64,000 bases of DNA from Stictocephala bisonia (GCA_035578905.1 JAQJVL010000322.1:551798-615797); one strand, 5' to 3'. Counted from the first letter of the stretch, positions 1 through 12,491 are shown. A program made the numbers and translations. Notes: generated by a model not told the origin, from the sequence alone.

Positions 1-395
1 ACCCCCGCGCTGAGAAGCGTAAAAACTGCTTTGTGCGGTCCAAGATACTAACCTTTATTTACTGTCGTAAAATTATAAATTAAGTATCTATTTAAAGATT
101 TTTTGACTAGAATAGCTTTTTTAAATTTTCAAATTCTCCTTAATTTATTGAAGTTACCCAATATTCAAACTAGTGCCAAAATAAAACTAGATTTGTACAC
201 ATTTATTTATAGAATAAAGTAAATACGCTAACTTTCTTTTAAAAATGCTTACTGTTTGTACTAAATACTGATTGTTGGTAATTTTTAACAGTTGTGTTTA
301 AAAAAAATCGTTATATTTAGTAATTTGCGTAGGTCTATTTAAATCATATGAAATTAATCACTCCTAAAATACTGTGAAATATTTACTAGTAAAGG
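1..395 (-). mobile_element. Terminal fragment of a TTAA-type transposon (inverted copy of the 5098-9113 element end)
   Basis: Read in reverse complement this matches the right end of the element at 5098-9113 in three blocks: 1-185 pairs with about 8870-9105, 185-245 with about 6845-6910, and 245-395 with about 6400-6540. Position 1 falls at the last base of the 12-bp terminal repeat seen at 9102-9113, so the window starts just inside the element. The copy lacks the two segments (about 6541-6844 and 6911-8869) that separate the blocks in the other copy. Homology stops near 395. It is non-coding. Confidence 0.75.
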
Positions 396-795
396 ATCGC
401 GCACACTAGATCGGCACGACAGACCTGCACAACTAATTTTTTAACGTAAAAAAAATAATAAATAAAACTATGGGTATTATATGAATTTCATGTTGTTTTC
501 TCTCTAGACTCGAATATGAAAACCATTTCTCATACAAAAAATAATTACTAAGGCTACAAAAAGTATGACAAATGGATGTCATATTCGTGTTTAGGGGAGA
601 AAACTACAGAAGATTGATGAACTATAAATGTTAGAAAGCTAAACAGTTTTTTCTATTTTTTTTTTTTTTTTTAATTTGTATTTCTGGTTAAAAATTGCTT
701 CGGATTCATGATTGTAATGTTGATATTGATCATTTAATAAAAATCTTTGAAATCGAATGGAACCAATAATAAAACCATTTTTCAACTAACCCATA
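396..795. other. AT-rich stretch with no recognised feature
   Basis: No ORF, RNA gene or repeat family is recognised. It contains a T-run near 655-672. Confidence 0.5.
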
Positions 796-1002
796 TCAAT
801 CTAAAAACAAACCATATATGAACCTAATCATGAATAATCCATTGCCAAAATATAAAAATAAAAAAAAAGATATTAAGTTAGTCACAGTGGACCGCAAATT
901 GGGAAAACCATGCTGCTCATCAGAAATCAGACCAGTGATTTTGTGTCTTATGCGATCCAGGAAAAGATCTTCAAACACCTTGGAGATGGTAGAGAGTTTC
1001 AT
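796..1002 (-). pseudogene. LINE reverse-transcriptase fragment
   Basis: The minus-strand reading gives ISKVFEDLFLDRI, then SDEQHGFPNLRSTVTNLI. This is the finger/palm block of non-LTR reverse transcriptases (S-K-x-F-E-x-L ... Q-x-G-F-x-x-x-R-S-T). The part after about residue 42 is hydrophobic and unrelated, so only about 40 residues are RT-like. There is no palm, YADD or endonuclease nearby on this strand. It is a dead fragment, and it lies on the opposite strand to the LINE 3' piece that follows. Confidence 0.6.
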
Positions 1003-1059
1003 CTTAAATCCAAACTACCAAAATATAAATGTAAACGTACATATGCATAAGAGGTAGAT

Positions 1060-1670
1060 AGATATACAACTAAATAGGGTGGTGAGGGCTATCAGTAGCT
1101 ACCTCATTGGCACCCCTCTATCTTGGCTTCCAGTGCTGTGCAACATAGCTCCTCCCAATATAAGACGCATAAAGGCACTTCTTAGAGAATTTAGAAAGAT
1201 CCTAGCTACTCCAAATCTCCCAAGGCCTATTTTGCAAGACATCCCACAACTTATAGGACAACTTAAATCTAGAAAACCATCTCTTTGACAAGCTTCCTAG
1301 TTAATCTCAAATACATGTTTGCCAAAAACCAACTAGGCGTTAACTAAGGATATGTTTGACAGGCAAAACAAGTATCTGGTATCAGACACTATGGCCGTCA
1401 TCGGTCAAATGAACCTTCCTTGTAAGGAATGGATTATGTTGAGTCAATTTTGCACAGGGGTTGGAAGATGCAACTACTGGAAGTTTATGTGGTGAATGAC
1501 AAACTATAGTCATGTAATTTCAGAGTAGAGGTTCAAACTATGAACCACATAGTCAATGAGTGCCCATTGTGTTCTTTTAAAGTGGGATAAGCTGGTCTTC
1601 ACTCAATAGGAGAAGCAGGTGTTGAATGTTTAAAAAACTTGCATGTAGTTCTGTGGTGGGAGAATAATAT
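1060..1670 (+). pseudogene. Degraded 3' end of a LINE (C-terminal RT region)
   Basis: Plus-strand frames give WLPVLCNIAPPNIRRIKALL, then a run ending LKSRKPSL. After stops and frame changes they give FRTGVGRCNYWK-like and MNHIVNECPLCSF near 1545-1580. That order (W-L-P-V-L-x-N-I-x-P-P, L-K-S-R-K-P, G-H/V-G-R-C-N, cysteine/histidine knuckle) is the usual C-terminal tail of RTE/jockey-like non-LTR elements. Several stops and shifts make it a pseudogene. The rest of the RT is missing upstream. Confidence 0.6.
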
Positions 1671-2600
1671 ATAAACATTAAAACACAAGGACTTTGACTT
1701 TAGGTTTTTATTTTATTTATATTTTTTATTGTTCTGATTTTTTTTCATTAGATTTGTAGTTGTCTATGAAAGCCATATAATATATAAACTACCAAAATAG
1801 TATCACGAGTAAGTCTTGTTGGTGTGACCATCTGTACTTGCTCGGGTTACTCTTTTTAGAACATCCCTCCTTTTTCAAGATTTGTTTTTTCCAAACTCGT
1901 ATAAAAGCAGCTAACTTTGAAATGACTTAAACACTTTTGGGAAAACTAGGCTAGATTTTTTTTCAGAAATGAAATTAAATTTAAAAATAAAAAAATTAGG
2001 AAGAAAAGATAATCTCATCATCAATTGTGGTAGCCTACTTTATGCTCACATAAACAAAATTCAATTCAGGTAAGAAATCAACAAGGTAGACTGGCCATAC
2101 CTCCAACATAAATTTAGAGATATTTGTCTTTTATGGTTAGTAGTTGCTTGTATTATCACCCTTCATTACAAGTTGTCCCACATAAATCAAAAAGTGCAAT
2201 TAAAATCTCTAATTTACTGTATTAAAAGTTATTGGATGAAAAAATAAATTTTGGTAGGATGTTCTAATCTAGATAAATATCCTCGTTCCGCCCTTAAGAT
2301 CCTATTTAATGAATTTTTATAACCACCCTAAGGTCTACCTTATGAAATTCGAAAACTTATGGAAATGTATAACAAAATTGGCTTTATTTTCAACATATGT
2401 ATTATTAGACTATTAGTTAGGCTTTGAATGTTAATTTTTTGTTTTGCCTAATTGAATCTTGTAAAAGTTCCTGCAAGACATTTTTACATTAAATGTGAAT
2501 ATTCATTTCTGTCAAGTAATTTATATAATTTTTGAGATTGTAGGATTAAAATTAATTATGTTTCATATATTTAATCTATAATCTTACGAAATTTGGCCTT
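1671..2600. other. No gene recognised
   Basis: AT-rich sequence with scattered stops in all frames and no family recognised by eye. Confidence 0.5.
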
Positions 2601-2609
2601 TATTGCACT

Positions 2610-3080
2610 TAGATGCGGTTTTGGGTCAAACCATTGAAGAGAGTTAATTATGAGATCATGCAGGCAATGCAGAAGTTACAACATCAAGTGTTAAAAGATA
2701 TATTACAATTTAGCCGCTTCATATTGACTTCACAACTTCGTCTAATAGGTCATTTGGCTCACCCTTTTTTGCCAATAAAAAAAGCAGAAAAAAATGGCCT
2801 ACTGTCGGCGCAGAAAATATTTGCACTTGAATTTGACAATTGTTTTTTAATAAACTAAGTGGCCTACGGAAGATCCCATCAAACCATTGTTTTCCTCTTT
2901 TAATTGTATGTTTTGACATATGAATTTTTTAATTTTACTATTTAAATTTTAGTAATTTTTTCCTAGTTGGAGCAAAAAAGCACCGGAATCTTAATTTTAA
3001 CTGTACATAAAATTTACACTGTTATTACTGAAAAAACCGTTAATGTATCACATTTATATTTTAACCCTACTAGTGACAAT
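2610..3080 (+). pseudogene. hAT transposon 3' end remnant
   Basis: From about 2780 to 3060 this aligns with 10735-11010, the 3' flank of the decayed hAT transposase. Shared segments include the stretch around 'ctact-tcggc-cagaaa', 'cctagttgga' and 'accggaat'. The short ORF at 2613-2858 has no convincing transposase motif. I read this as the terminal part of a second copy of that hAT family without its coding region. Confidence 0.5.
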
Positions 3081-4190
3081 CATTTATTTTATAGATGAAT
3101 TTACCCCTCTCTGTGGTAGCAACCTTTTTTTAATTTTAACAGTATTATTATATAATATTTTATTTGTTTTTCTTATTTTATAGTCAATTCTTACAGTAAA
3201 AATATATAACACTACAGATCTGAAGAGATTTAATAAATAAAATATAAATTTAAATTTATTAAAATAAATAAATATGATTTAGAACTTTTGTAAAAAACCT
3301 TTGCACAAGACTTCAAAATGGACTGCCAGTAGTAGGGTTAGTATGTGGTTGATAGGAATGTTTCCCATAAGTTTTATACATTTTAGAACTCAATTCAAGA
3401 AAAAAGTTCTTATCAATTACCTGAAACGTTGATTTCTTGACTTCTAAAGTTGTAAAATTAATTACTTGGTCTTGTTGTAATCCTTATTCATGTATAGTTA
3501 TGATACATTATTTGTTATATGCTTAAGTAAATTGATTATTTAAATCAATTTAAAGTTAATTTAATCAATTTAAACCAGTTAAACAGTTGTCTGGAAAGCA
3601 TTGTAGACTTAAATATGCTAATTTGACAAATTCTACTTATAAGTAAGCAAAGCATACATAAATGATAACAACCGTAACTTTTTAAGTAAGGTACTACATA
3701 TTGCTATCTGTATATGTTTCAATTCCTGTGATATAGAGAAGGCAACCCAACTGTAATATCACAATTGAAATGCAATTTTTGGAGAGTAGTTGGGGGGATT
3801 GTGCTAGATCCAAATCATTTTCCATGTCTAAGCTACTTAAATACTGATTTATTTCCTATAAAAATTACACATTTAAATATACAAGAATTGAGAGGAAATA
3901 ACACTGACCCCTTTTCCAGTCATTTGGCCAGCGTACTGTGTGCATACCTATGCGTTGTTTAAGCAGTGTGGATGAACTGGGCAATTATTCCCTAAGTGTT
4001 GTATAAACTTGTGTCTACCAGCTTTCATTTTCATATCCAAGTTAATAGTGAAATTGATAAAAATGAGCTAAAAAAGTAATTCAAGTTTTTGTTGAACAGG
4101 AGAAGAATTTCTTATTAAAGCTGGCTGTATTATTGTCATCATAATCGGAATCATGGAAGGACATATAAAGGTAAGAGTTGTTTGTTATAG
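3081..4190. other. No gene recognised
   Basis: AT-rich with simple A/T repeats (for example near 3530-3590). The 65-codon ORF at 3765-3962 matches nothing I recognise and has no coding signature. Confidence 0.5.
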
Positions 4191-4194
4191 CTTT

Positions 4195-4515
4195 AGGCAA
4201 ATTATTTAAAAATATTTTAGCATGAATCCCCAGCTGCCTAGTGTTTAAGAATATTTGAACATGAACCAAGCTGCCAAGTGTGTAAGAATATTTTAGTATG
4301 AACCAAGCTGCCAAGTATTTAAGAATATTTGAGGATGAATCAAGTTGCCAGGTGTTAAAGAATATTTTAGTATGAATTAAGTTTCATTGTAAGAATATTT
4401 GAGCATGAACCAAGGTACCAAGTGTGTAAAAGAATATTTGAGTATGAACCAATGCTAAGTGTGTAAGATTGAGCATGAACCGAGCTGCCATGTTTGTAAA
4501 AATATTTTAAGATCA
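4195..4515. repeat. Degenerate minisatellite, unit about 37-46 bp
   Basis: About seven imperfect copies of a unit containing 'aagaatattt', then 'agcatgaacc', then 'aagctgccaagtgt'. Spacing varies because of small indels. Short ORFs here on the minus strand are products of the repeat. Confidence 0.8.
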
Positions 4516-5093
4516 ACAATTGATACGAGATTCTTGTGCTATATAAAAGTAATGTTGAACTAATTTAGTTACATCAATATGTCTTTTAGAACGTAGAAAA
4601 AAATCTAGTGAATAAATGATACTACTCTTGAACATATTTGTTCATAGTGACTTGATACTTATTTGTTATTTTTAGTTAATTATTTGTTATACTAGATATG
4701 ATTACAAATTACTACTTATTTCTATAAAATTCAATTATCACGATCTCAGTATTGAGTTATTAAACCATAAAGCAAATAAGCATTTCAATTTGTATCGGAC
4801 ATATATTAGTTATTATGTACAATACTATAAGATTTAAAGAAACTTGGTATAAATGAAAACTAAATCAGTTATAATGTATTTCCCTTTAAGTGGTTCACAA
4901 AAGTACTTGCTTAAAGGCCTTAAGACAAATATTACTAAAATTAACTAATTTGCAAACAACAAATTAACTAAAACAGATAACAGATAACAAATAATTAATA
5001 ATCTATCAAATTAAACAGATTTAAAGAACCAAAGACAAATAAGAACAACTTAAAACATTTTAACTTGAATGTTTTAACTAACACTTAAAAGGT
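4516..5093. other. No gene recognised
   Basis: AT-rich spacer up to the TTAA element boundary at 5094. Confidence 0.5.
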
Positions 5094-6758
5094 TTAAGAG
5101 GGCTCTAAAGGGAAAGAAAATATGGAAGTCATGCGACACTGGTGAGAGAAGTTAGAACTACGTCCATTTTTTTGTGTGAAGTAAGTTTAATCCGCCGGAC
5201 AGAGTACAATATAGTTCTTGAATCATTTCCTGTATAGTAAGTTTTGGTAGTATTTTCAACTGGAAACCCTAATTACCCCTCCCCCCACCTGCCGCCTATT
5301 TAGTTGGCTACGCCCGACCTTCTCTGCCTGAATGTATGTTGAGCAGAAAGGCCAATTCTTTTCAACAATTGTCAATTTTCCAGTCAGTACCGGTATTGCT
5401 GCTGTATTTTATTTCTTATAATGTTTTTATGTCATTTTGTTTTTGTAAAAATATTTATATTTGTTTAGTAAAGTAGACTTTTTACAGCAAAATCAAATTA
5501 TTCACTGATAACATTGGGGATCTACTAAAATATTGAATTTCTACTTCAAACGTTTTTCTAAATCATAATTCTTGTTATTATCAAAACGGTTAAAATTTAA
5601 CATGGTTAGGCATAAGACTTACCATACTTATATTCTAAAGTTGAAAATACAATTAAAGAGTTTGGTTTATAAACATAAGGTTATGCTTTACTATAAACTA
5701 AGTAAATTATGTTACAAAGCATGCTTTTTGTAAATATTCCAGAAGCTGTTGAATTGTGCTCTAAATATTGGTTTTTATGTGGTTAAATATTTAATAAAAG
5801 GCATTAATTTCCAAAAAATTTCTATTTCGTATCTTTTTATGTTTGGTTGAAGACTAAAACAAAATAATATTAAATGAACGCAACAAGAATTCTCAACATA
5901 CGTTTAAAGCATTAAAGGACACGCTTTACTGAAAACTGTAAAATGTATTAAAAAGTAATGGTAAAAAATACCACCTGACAATTTATGTTACATTTTATAA
6001 ATGTTGTATGGTTTATTAATTATTTTTTACTAATTAAACAATGATTTCATATAAACTATCATAGTTTTATGGCAATTATAACATAAAAATACTAATTTCC
6101 AAACATTAAAAAATAGTTGAAATGTGGTTTATTTTTTATTTGGTTCTGAAGTATTCTGAATGAACTACTGCAATATATGAAAATAACACTACGGGGATAA
6201 TTTGGTTTCAAAAAGCAGACATTTTTTTACAACAAATATTTTCATGGACAGAGACGAAAACCGAAGCATAAAAATGATATAAATTAAAATTAAAATAATA
6301 TATTATAATTTTGCTCAATTTTCCTATTGCCATGAGAAAAGCAATTATTTTACTTCGAAACAACAATTACTTACAGTTCTTACACAATTACTTTTCAAAA
6401 ATTTTAGTTTTACTGATAAATATTTAACAGTATTTTAGGAGTGATTAATTTAATATGAATTAAATAGGCCTACACAAATTACTAAATATTAAGATTTTTT
6501 TAAAACACGATTGTTAAAAATTACCAACAATGAAAATAAAGCACTGCCTAAATACTGTAACAATACAACGAGTGACATAATGAGTTAGAAGCGATCAAGG
6601 TTTTATATATATATAGATTAGTTAAATACATCCAAAATTACAATTCATGTAACTATGTGGAAGATATTCATTTGGCAAATGATATCTCAAACATTTCATG
6701 AATTATTTACAATAATGTATTACTAGGTTAGTGCTATAATAAATGAACTTAGTTTTCT

Positions 6759-6807
6759 AAAATATATCTTGTAAAAATGTAATAAGCATTTTTACAAGAT
6801 ATATTTT
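6759..6807. repeat. Perfect 21-bp inverted repeat with 7-bp loop
   Basis: Arms 6759-6779 and 6787-6807 are exact reverse complements (aaaatatatcttgtaaaaatg is the left arm's content, split by taataag). It lies in the approximately 300-bp segment missing from the sister copy at 1-395. Confidence 0.9.
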
Positions 6808-7089
6808 GTACAAGATATACATGAAATATGTAAAAATTTAGTAGTAAATATTTTTTAAAGAAAGTTAGCGTATTGATTTTATTCCATAAATAAATGTCTA
6901 CAAATTATTCCTTAATATTACAAAAACATATATATACAGAAACATATATACAGAACATGCATATAAAGAAATTAGTCCTTTTCTAATTTAATAATGTAAT
7001 ATACAGTATATAATACGCTAACATTTTATATTTGACATTTGTTAAATAACAATATTAAAACCAGAATACTGTTTACAAAACAGTAAATA

Positions 7090-7580
7090 CATGTTTGGGT
7101 AGGCAGGGTCACTACCACTGTTCATGTAAGGGAGGGTGGGTCACTATCACTACGTGTGTGGGCAGGTGGGTCTGATGACAACAACTTTATTTTTGTCAGT
7201 TTTCCATAAATTACTATAGCATGAATGTTAGCTAAGTTTATTACGAGTGATAGCCAAGTCCATGACGTTGTCTGGCCAAGTTTATTACGGGTACTACACG
7301 AGTTGATCATTAGTGTTAGCCATGTTGATCATGAGTGCTAGCCAAGCCCATCACGGAGGCTGCCCCAAGTTTATTACGGGTACTACACGAGTTGATCATT
7401 AGTGTTAGCCATGTTGATCACGAGTGCTAGCCAAGCCCATTACGGAGGCTGCCCAAGTTGATCACGGGTACTACCCAAGTTGATCATGAGTTTTAGCCAT
7501 GTTGATTACAAGTGCTAGCCAAGTCCATCACGATCACCCAAGTTGATCAATGTCGCTGCCACAAGTTGATCACGAGTTAC
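7090..7580. repeat. Minisatellite with 89-bp higher-order period
   Basis: Repeated subunits of about 30 bp containing 'gttgatcac/tgag' and 'gctagccaag'. A larger 89-bp unit recurs from 7300 to 7389, where 'gagttgatcattag' restarts. It lies in the segment of the TTAA element absent from its sister copy. Confidence 0.8.
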
Positions 7581-7786
7581 CCAATTAGGTCAGTGGATAC
7601 TCAAGTAATTGAAAATACATTAAATTAATACAAAACCAAACCGAGCAGAACATCTTATATGAGCAGTTTAATAATAGTTTAACAAAATTTCAGTACACAA
7701 GTGAATGTCACAAAATACAAATTTCATACAATATAATATTTATACTGTATTTATAAAAAATAAGTGCAATATGTAGGCTACGAGTG

Positions 7787-7837
7787 TTATGGTGATCGAT
7801 TTCGTTTAACCATTTTTACCTTAATCGATCACCATAA
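7787..7837. repeat. Perfect 15-bp inverted repeat with 21-bp loop
   Basis: The left arm 7787-7801 (ttatggtgatcgatt) is the exact reverse complement of 7823-7837. Its function is unknown; it may be a hairpin or a terminal inverted repeat of a tiny insertion. Confidence 0.85.
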
Positions 7838-9117
7838 TATTTGTTCAGTTTGTATTAATATTGTATTAAATTCATCTACCAACACGTACTATGCTAATTA
7901 AGACAACTTTTTTTTTTTAATTTATATTTTTATTTTTCTTCACATTGCACAATGTTTAAATATCACTTACGTCAAGATTTACCGTCCTAAGCCTTCTCAT
8001 TGGCTTTTCAACGCAAGACACTATTAGTGGTACGAGGTTCCCACGCACTACCTCGCCCCATGACTTCAAAGTTCTCAAAAGGATTGCCGCCCCAACCCCC
8101 GGCTGTATAATTTTTCTGTCCTTGCTACCTTTTAGGAAAAATATTTGCTTTGAAGTTACCTTCTTATAAAATTACAAATAAATGACCTAGTAATTTTTCT
8201 ACCACAACATAAATATAAATGAACTATAATAAATTAATAGTTACGAGTTAATATTACTGTTTTTATATTTTAAAAATAAAATAAAGGTCAATTGCGACAG
8301 TGACTTAGAATTACTTATTGCTTTGATCAAGCCAGAATTATTGAATCAATATTTTTATTTTACGCATTTGTTAATGTAGTTTATATGATTTATTTCATAG
8401 ACATGTTGTATTCTTAATTATAGATGATTATTACAGTATTGGTCATGCCATAATAAATATTGTGCACTGTCAATATGAACAAACGTTTTGTGCTTTACTT
8501 TGTGGTTAGACTATATCAGGAACATCATGGGAACGCACAATTAATTTTTTTAACAAAAATAGTCATAAAAAGTACCTTGACTAACTCCAAGTAAGAAAAT
8601 AAGTCTGAAAAATGATACTGATATCAGTTGCCGTAGGCCTACATTGCATCCATCGATGTTAAGTTAAATGAAGAAAGATTTTTATGAATGAAGTAGTAAA
8701 ATCCATCCACAACTAAGAAATTCAGGTTTTTGCCACTTGGATCTCACGAATCACCATATTTTTTAGCAATAAATTACCATGCAGGCATTTGTGAGGTCCC
8801 ATATTGCGGCTAAAGCTTTAAAGATATCGGTCTGAAACCAAAACTAAATTGAACCTAGATAAATTTTTGACTAAAATCACTTTTTAAAATTTCGATAACA
8901 GCTCTAGTTTCATTTTGGCACTAGTTTAAATATTGGGTAGCTTCAATAACCTATAAAATCGAAATGAAGGAGAATTCTAAAATTAAAAAAGCGATTCTAG
9001 TCAAAAATGTCTTTATTATTAAATAGATACTTAATTTATAATTTTACTACAGTAAATAAAGGCAGTTGCGCAAAGCAATTTTACGCTTCTTAGCACGAGG
9101 GTTTAGAGCCCTCTTAA

Positions 9118-9350
9118 GAATCATTTGGAAGAACATAGCCAATTGGTAAAAACAAATAGTAGGTAGTACAAAGCATCAGGTCTCAACCTTTACCTCTAGC
9201 TAGGGTAATACCTCAAGGACTTAGCTCCTAGGCCCTGATCTCTTTTTTGTATTCACTAAGGACATGCCTCAACATTTAATTAAGTGCCTTCTGGTCATCT
9301 GAAATGTATGTTGACAGCACAACAATTAAAACTGTTTCTTTCCATAAGAA
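9118..9350 (+). pseudogene. Reverse-transcriptase remnant
   Basis: Broken frames on the plus strand give a W-K-N-I-A-N-W start, then NRKQIV-like, VIPQG...GP-LFFVFTKDMPQHL and MYVDSTTIK. These correspond to the G-I/V-P-Q-G-x-x-L-G-P-L-L-F block and the Y-A-D-D block (here Y-V-D-S) of a non-LTR RT. Stops and shifts interrupt it and the active site is altered. Only about 75 codons remain. Confidence 0.5.
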
Positions 9351-9599
9351 AACTCAGTATTTTCGTCTTGGTGTTTTTATTTACCCTCATAGACTAATCA
9401 TTTGTAACGTTAATGTATGCCAAATTTGTTCTAATGGTAACAAGTAAGGTTTGTGATAAGGGGTGCTTCATTTGTTTTGGTGGTGACTAATAGAGAACTT
9501 TCACAGTGTTTTAAACTATTGAAAATGTGTACAACTTTCTTAGATAAATAATTTTGCGATAGGACATTTTAAGGACTAATGTGGATTATTCTAAGATTA

Positions 9600-11020
9600 C
9601 CTTGAAAACTTAAAATCCCATTGGCTTGGCAGGAAGACATGAAGCAGAAGAACGATTTACTAATTTTGAAGGCTTTTTCAAACATAAATTTGACTAGTAA
9701 AAAGGCAAATCACATAAACAAAGCTATTGGACTTAGGAAGGCATTAGACAATTTCAAATTTGTTTTGCTACTTGTGATGCAATGTCACATTCTGAAACAT
9801 GTCAATATTGCCTCGAAATCACTCCACTCTCACTTGACATAATGTAGGCTTATGATCTTTCAATAATTCAAACAATCATTTAATCGTCGGATAGATATTA
9901 CAAGGTTAGGAGCATAGCTCCTGTAAATGTATGACATGTCAATTTAAAGAAAAATACAGAAATTACATTCCTAACTCTCTTTGAGGTGATGCTATCTCAA
10001 ATGTATCTGAGCTTTGATGTTCGGTTGAAAAGTTGATAAAAAAGCGACCGCCGTATGTGCTAGGTGTGGCATACAGCCTCATTTTTTACAAAAATGTTTG
10101 ATAATAAAGACAAAAGAACACTTTGATGAACTGTCGGAGGTTCAACGTTTGATAGACCCAAAGAAACGGTTTAAGATGTCAATATTTTTTCCTATTGTTG
10201 ATACTGTATGTTCTTCGATGTTTGAAGGGATGAAGATTTGATAATGTAATAGACACCTACAGAGTGATCCAGCTAACTTTTATTGTATCATGTTCCAGTG
10301 CCAAACTAGAAAATTAAGAGACCAAGTTCAGGGAAATATTAAACAATTATGTTTCACCTCTGTTCAGATTGTGTCAATGAAAAGTGCCTTCAAATCCAAA
10401 ATAGCATAGCTAACACAAGCAAGGGAGCTTGCCAATCTTTCTTGATCGAATACAACATACTGGCTAGCACCTATCCTGATATGTATACTGCCTGTGTTAT
10501 ATACCTCACTCTTCCTGTTACGGTAGCTAAGGCTGAGAGATCCTTCTCTAAGGTCAAGTTAATAAAAATATATTTGAGAAGTTTAATGAATCAAGAACAA
10601 CTGACCAGCTTAGCCCTTTTGTCAAAAGCAAATGAAGTGACAAGAAAAATCAACCTTAATAAAGTCATAGATACATTTAGTGAAAAGAAGGCTAGGAAGA
10701 AGAAGTTTTGGTTTTAAAATGTTTGAAGTAGTTATCTACTATCGGCTCAGAAATTATGTATATCTGAGTTTTAAGGTTGTTTACTAAAAAACTAAAAGGT
10801 CTCTAATACATCCAATCACACCATTATTGTATAGTTTAATTGTACGTTATGACATATGCACTTATAAATATTATTAAAATTTATAGTAATTTTCATCCTA
10901 GTTGGAACTAAAAAAAGTACCGGAATTTTAACTAGTTTTCACCTCGCATCAACTTTAGACTTTTATTACTAAAAACCTGTTGGTGTGTTGCATTTATATT
11001 TTTACATGTGAATGTTTTCT
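9600..11020 (+). pseudogene. Decayed hAT-superfamily transposase with 3' terminal region
   Basis: Three colinear pieces fit one hAT transposase of the TTF-type/ZMYM1-like group. 9621-9842 contains LDNFKFVLLL and INxxSKxLxS-like NIASKSLHSH. About 10110-10240 reads HFDELSEVQRLIDPKKRFKM then a F-E-G-M-K end. The ORF 10349-10717 (122 codons) contains YLTLPVTVAKAERSFSKVKL and LRSLMNQEQLTSLALLS, which is the C-terminal hAT dimerisation region that holds the last catalytic glutamate zone. Stops and frame changes separate them, so no full transposase can be made. The flank after 10717 matches 2780-3060 and resembles a hAT 3' end (cctagttgga...accgg). Confidence 0.75.
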
Positions 11021-11434
11021 ATGAGTTTAATAAATTTCATCATTTAAAATTTTTAATAAAAATAGTTGGTCTATAATAAATAATAGTTGGTTTAATAAAA
11101 AAAAGTTACTTGGTCAAATAATCTTTATGTAATATATAGTTACAAACGCTGTTTTTATATGGATAAGTTAATGCAGTGATTATAAATTCATTTAAATAAA
11201 TTTAATTTGTCCATTTAAAGTTATTTTAAAATTATTTAAATACACTGCATTTACTTACGTTTATAAAAGTAGTATATCACAACAACTTTACACATTTCAT
11301 TAAAGCGTTCTTTCTGGGAAATTGATATATTTTTTCTTGAAAAGTTAAAATACTGAAATTGAATAAACTTGACATTCCAGACAATCACAAGTTGAATTAA
11401 AAACATTTTACCCAATGTTGTTAGAAGGTTTATA

Positions 11435-12490
11435 TTCATTTTAATTGTGATTGTAAGGTGGAGACAATAATTATCAATCCAGTTCAAGCCCAAAGTAATG
11501 TTGTAGATTGAAAATATAATTTAGAGATAAATATTTTCAATGAGTAGGAAAGTTAATTTTCATAGGCCTATTAGATTAATTAAAAAAAAACATAAAATAC
11601 AAATAAAAACAAAAGATTGAAAAATTTTGTTAGGAGTTATCTTGTTATACTATTACTATGACAGTGTTTGTTACAAAGACTAAACCTGCTAATCAAATTC
11701 AATAATACTTCATATTGATAGTAGACCTATCGTTAACAAATAAAAAGATATTTCCGATAGTGTGAAAAGTTAATGTGTAGAGTTGTATGATTTGAAAAGC
11801 TTATTAAAAAATGGCTTGATATTACGAATACAAGCTATCTATGAAATAAAAAAAAAATATGTATGCTTTATATAACATTTGATGAATCTTATTATTTTAG
11901 ACTTATCAAAAATCTTTTTATTGAAGTGTGCAAAGTTGAAGAAATTGTATCATAATAACAATAGCATGGAAATATTAATTTTTATTCAGGCAGTTCTTTG
12001 TGGAATTGGTTTTTATTAATCATTCATTGATTGATCGATTGATATTTGGTCGTTATTCCTAGGTACCTCCAGGCTATGATGACAAATACATTTTAAAGGT
12101 GCTTATTAACCGTTTGGACGAGAACTGTGTGGCTGTTAAAGAAGAACCAATATTAAAAGAGGTAAGTTCAGATAAATTAGAAAGAATATTTTGTTAAGAA
12201 ACTTAAAATCTGGAAGGGTTTGTACAGAATACTCTATAAACGTTTTCATACTAACAAAGGAGAAAACAAATCATTCAAACCGTTCAATAGTTTGAAACAA
12301 AAAATGACCTTAATAATAAGGTATACAATGGCTTTTTGTATTTTAACAAGGATTCAAATATGTAGTTATAGAGTACGCAAGCCTAAGGATGGTTGGTCGC
12401 TGCTGATAAGATGAAAATCAAATTGTACTTGGCGGTTTGTTCTATGACTGCCCCCTTCCATATCTATAACATATGCTTGCTGACTTTTTA
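11435..12490 (+). repeat. Segmental duplication block S1 (paralogous to 38615-39537)
   Basis: From 'cattttaa-tgtgatt' onward this region aligns with 38615-39537, including intron sequence, the 99-bp exon A and about 330 bp of the following intron. The two copies differ by many substitutions and small indels, so the duplication is older than the exon array. It shows that an A-plus-B exon pair was duplicated as one block in the gene. Confidence 0.8.
12063..12161 (+). CDS. Exon A1 of a repeat-exon gene (33 codons, phase 0)
   Basis: A 99-bp open segment lies between an AG acceptor (ttattcctag) and a consensus donor (gtaagt). It codes a 33-residue highly charged repeat that starts VPPGYDDKYILK, contains NRLDENC, and ends EEPILKE. 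Exon length is a multiple of three and both borders are phase 0, so it can be added or lost without changing frame. The same pattern, with different wording, recurs in the B exons (D-F-D-D-K ... E-E-K-P-I-L-K-K). Its twin A2 lies at 39188-39286 and differs at few positions, mainly third bases (gac/gat, gct/gcc, gaa/gag), plus one I-to-L change. I do not recognise the protein. Its K/E/D/P-rich repeat character resembles extended linker or PEVK-like segments, which is only an analogy. Confidence 0.65.
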
Positions 12491-12491
12491 A

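Larger units (their letters stand above)
5098..9113. mobile_element. 4.0-kb TTAA-flanked transposon (piggyBac-type target), non-autonomous
   Basis: Perfect 12-bp terminal inverted repeats gagggctctaaa (5098-5109) and tttagagccctc (9102-9113) are flanked directly by TTAA at 5094-5097 and 9114-9117. TTAA duplication is the hallmark of the piggyBac superfamily. No transposase ORF is present inside, so the copy cannot move on its own. A second partial copy in opposite orientation forms 1-395. Comparison of the two copies suggests extra segments about 6541-6844 and 6911-8869 in this one. Confidence 0.75.

Noticed and set aside
3765..3962. 65-codon ORF
   Set aside because: No similarity recognised and no splice or promoter context; chance length for this base composition.
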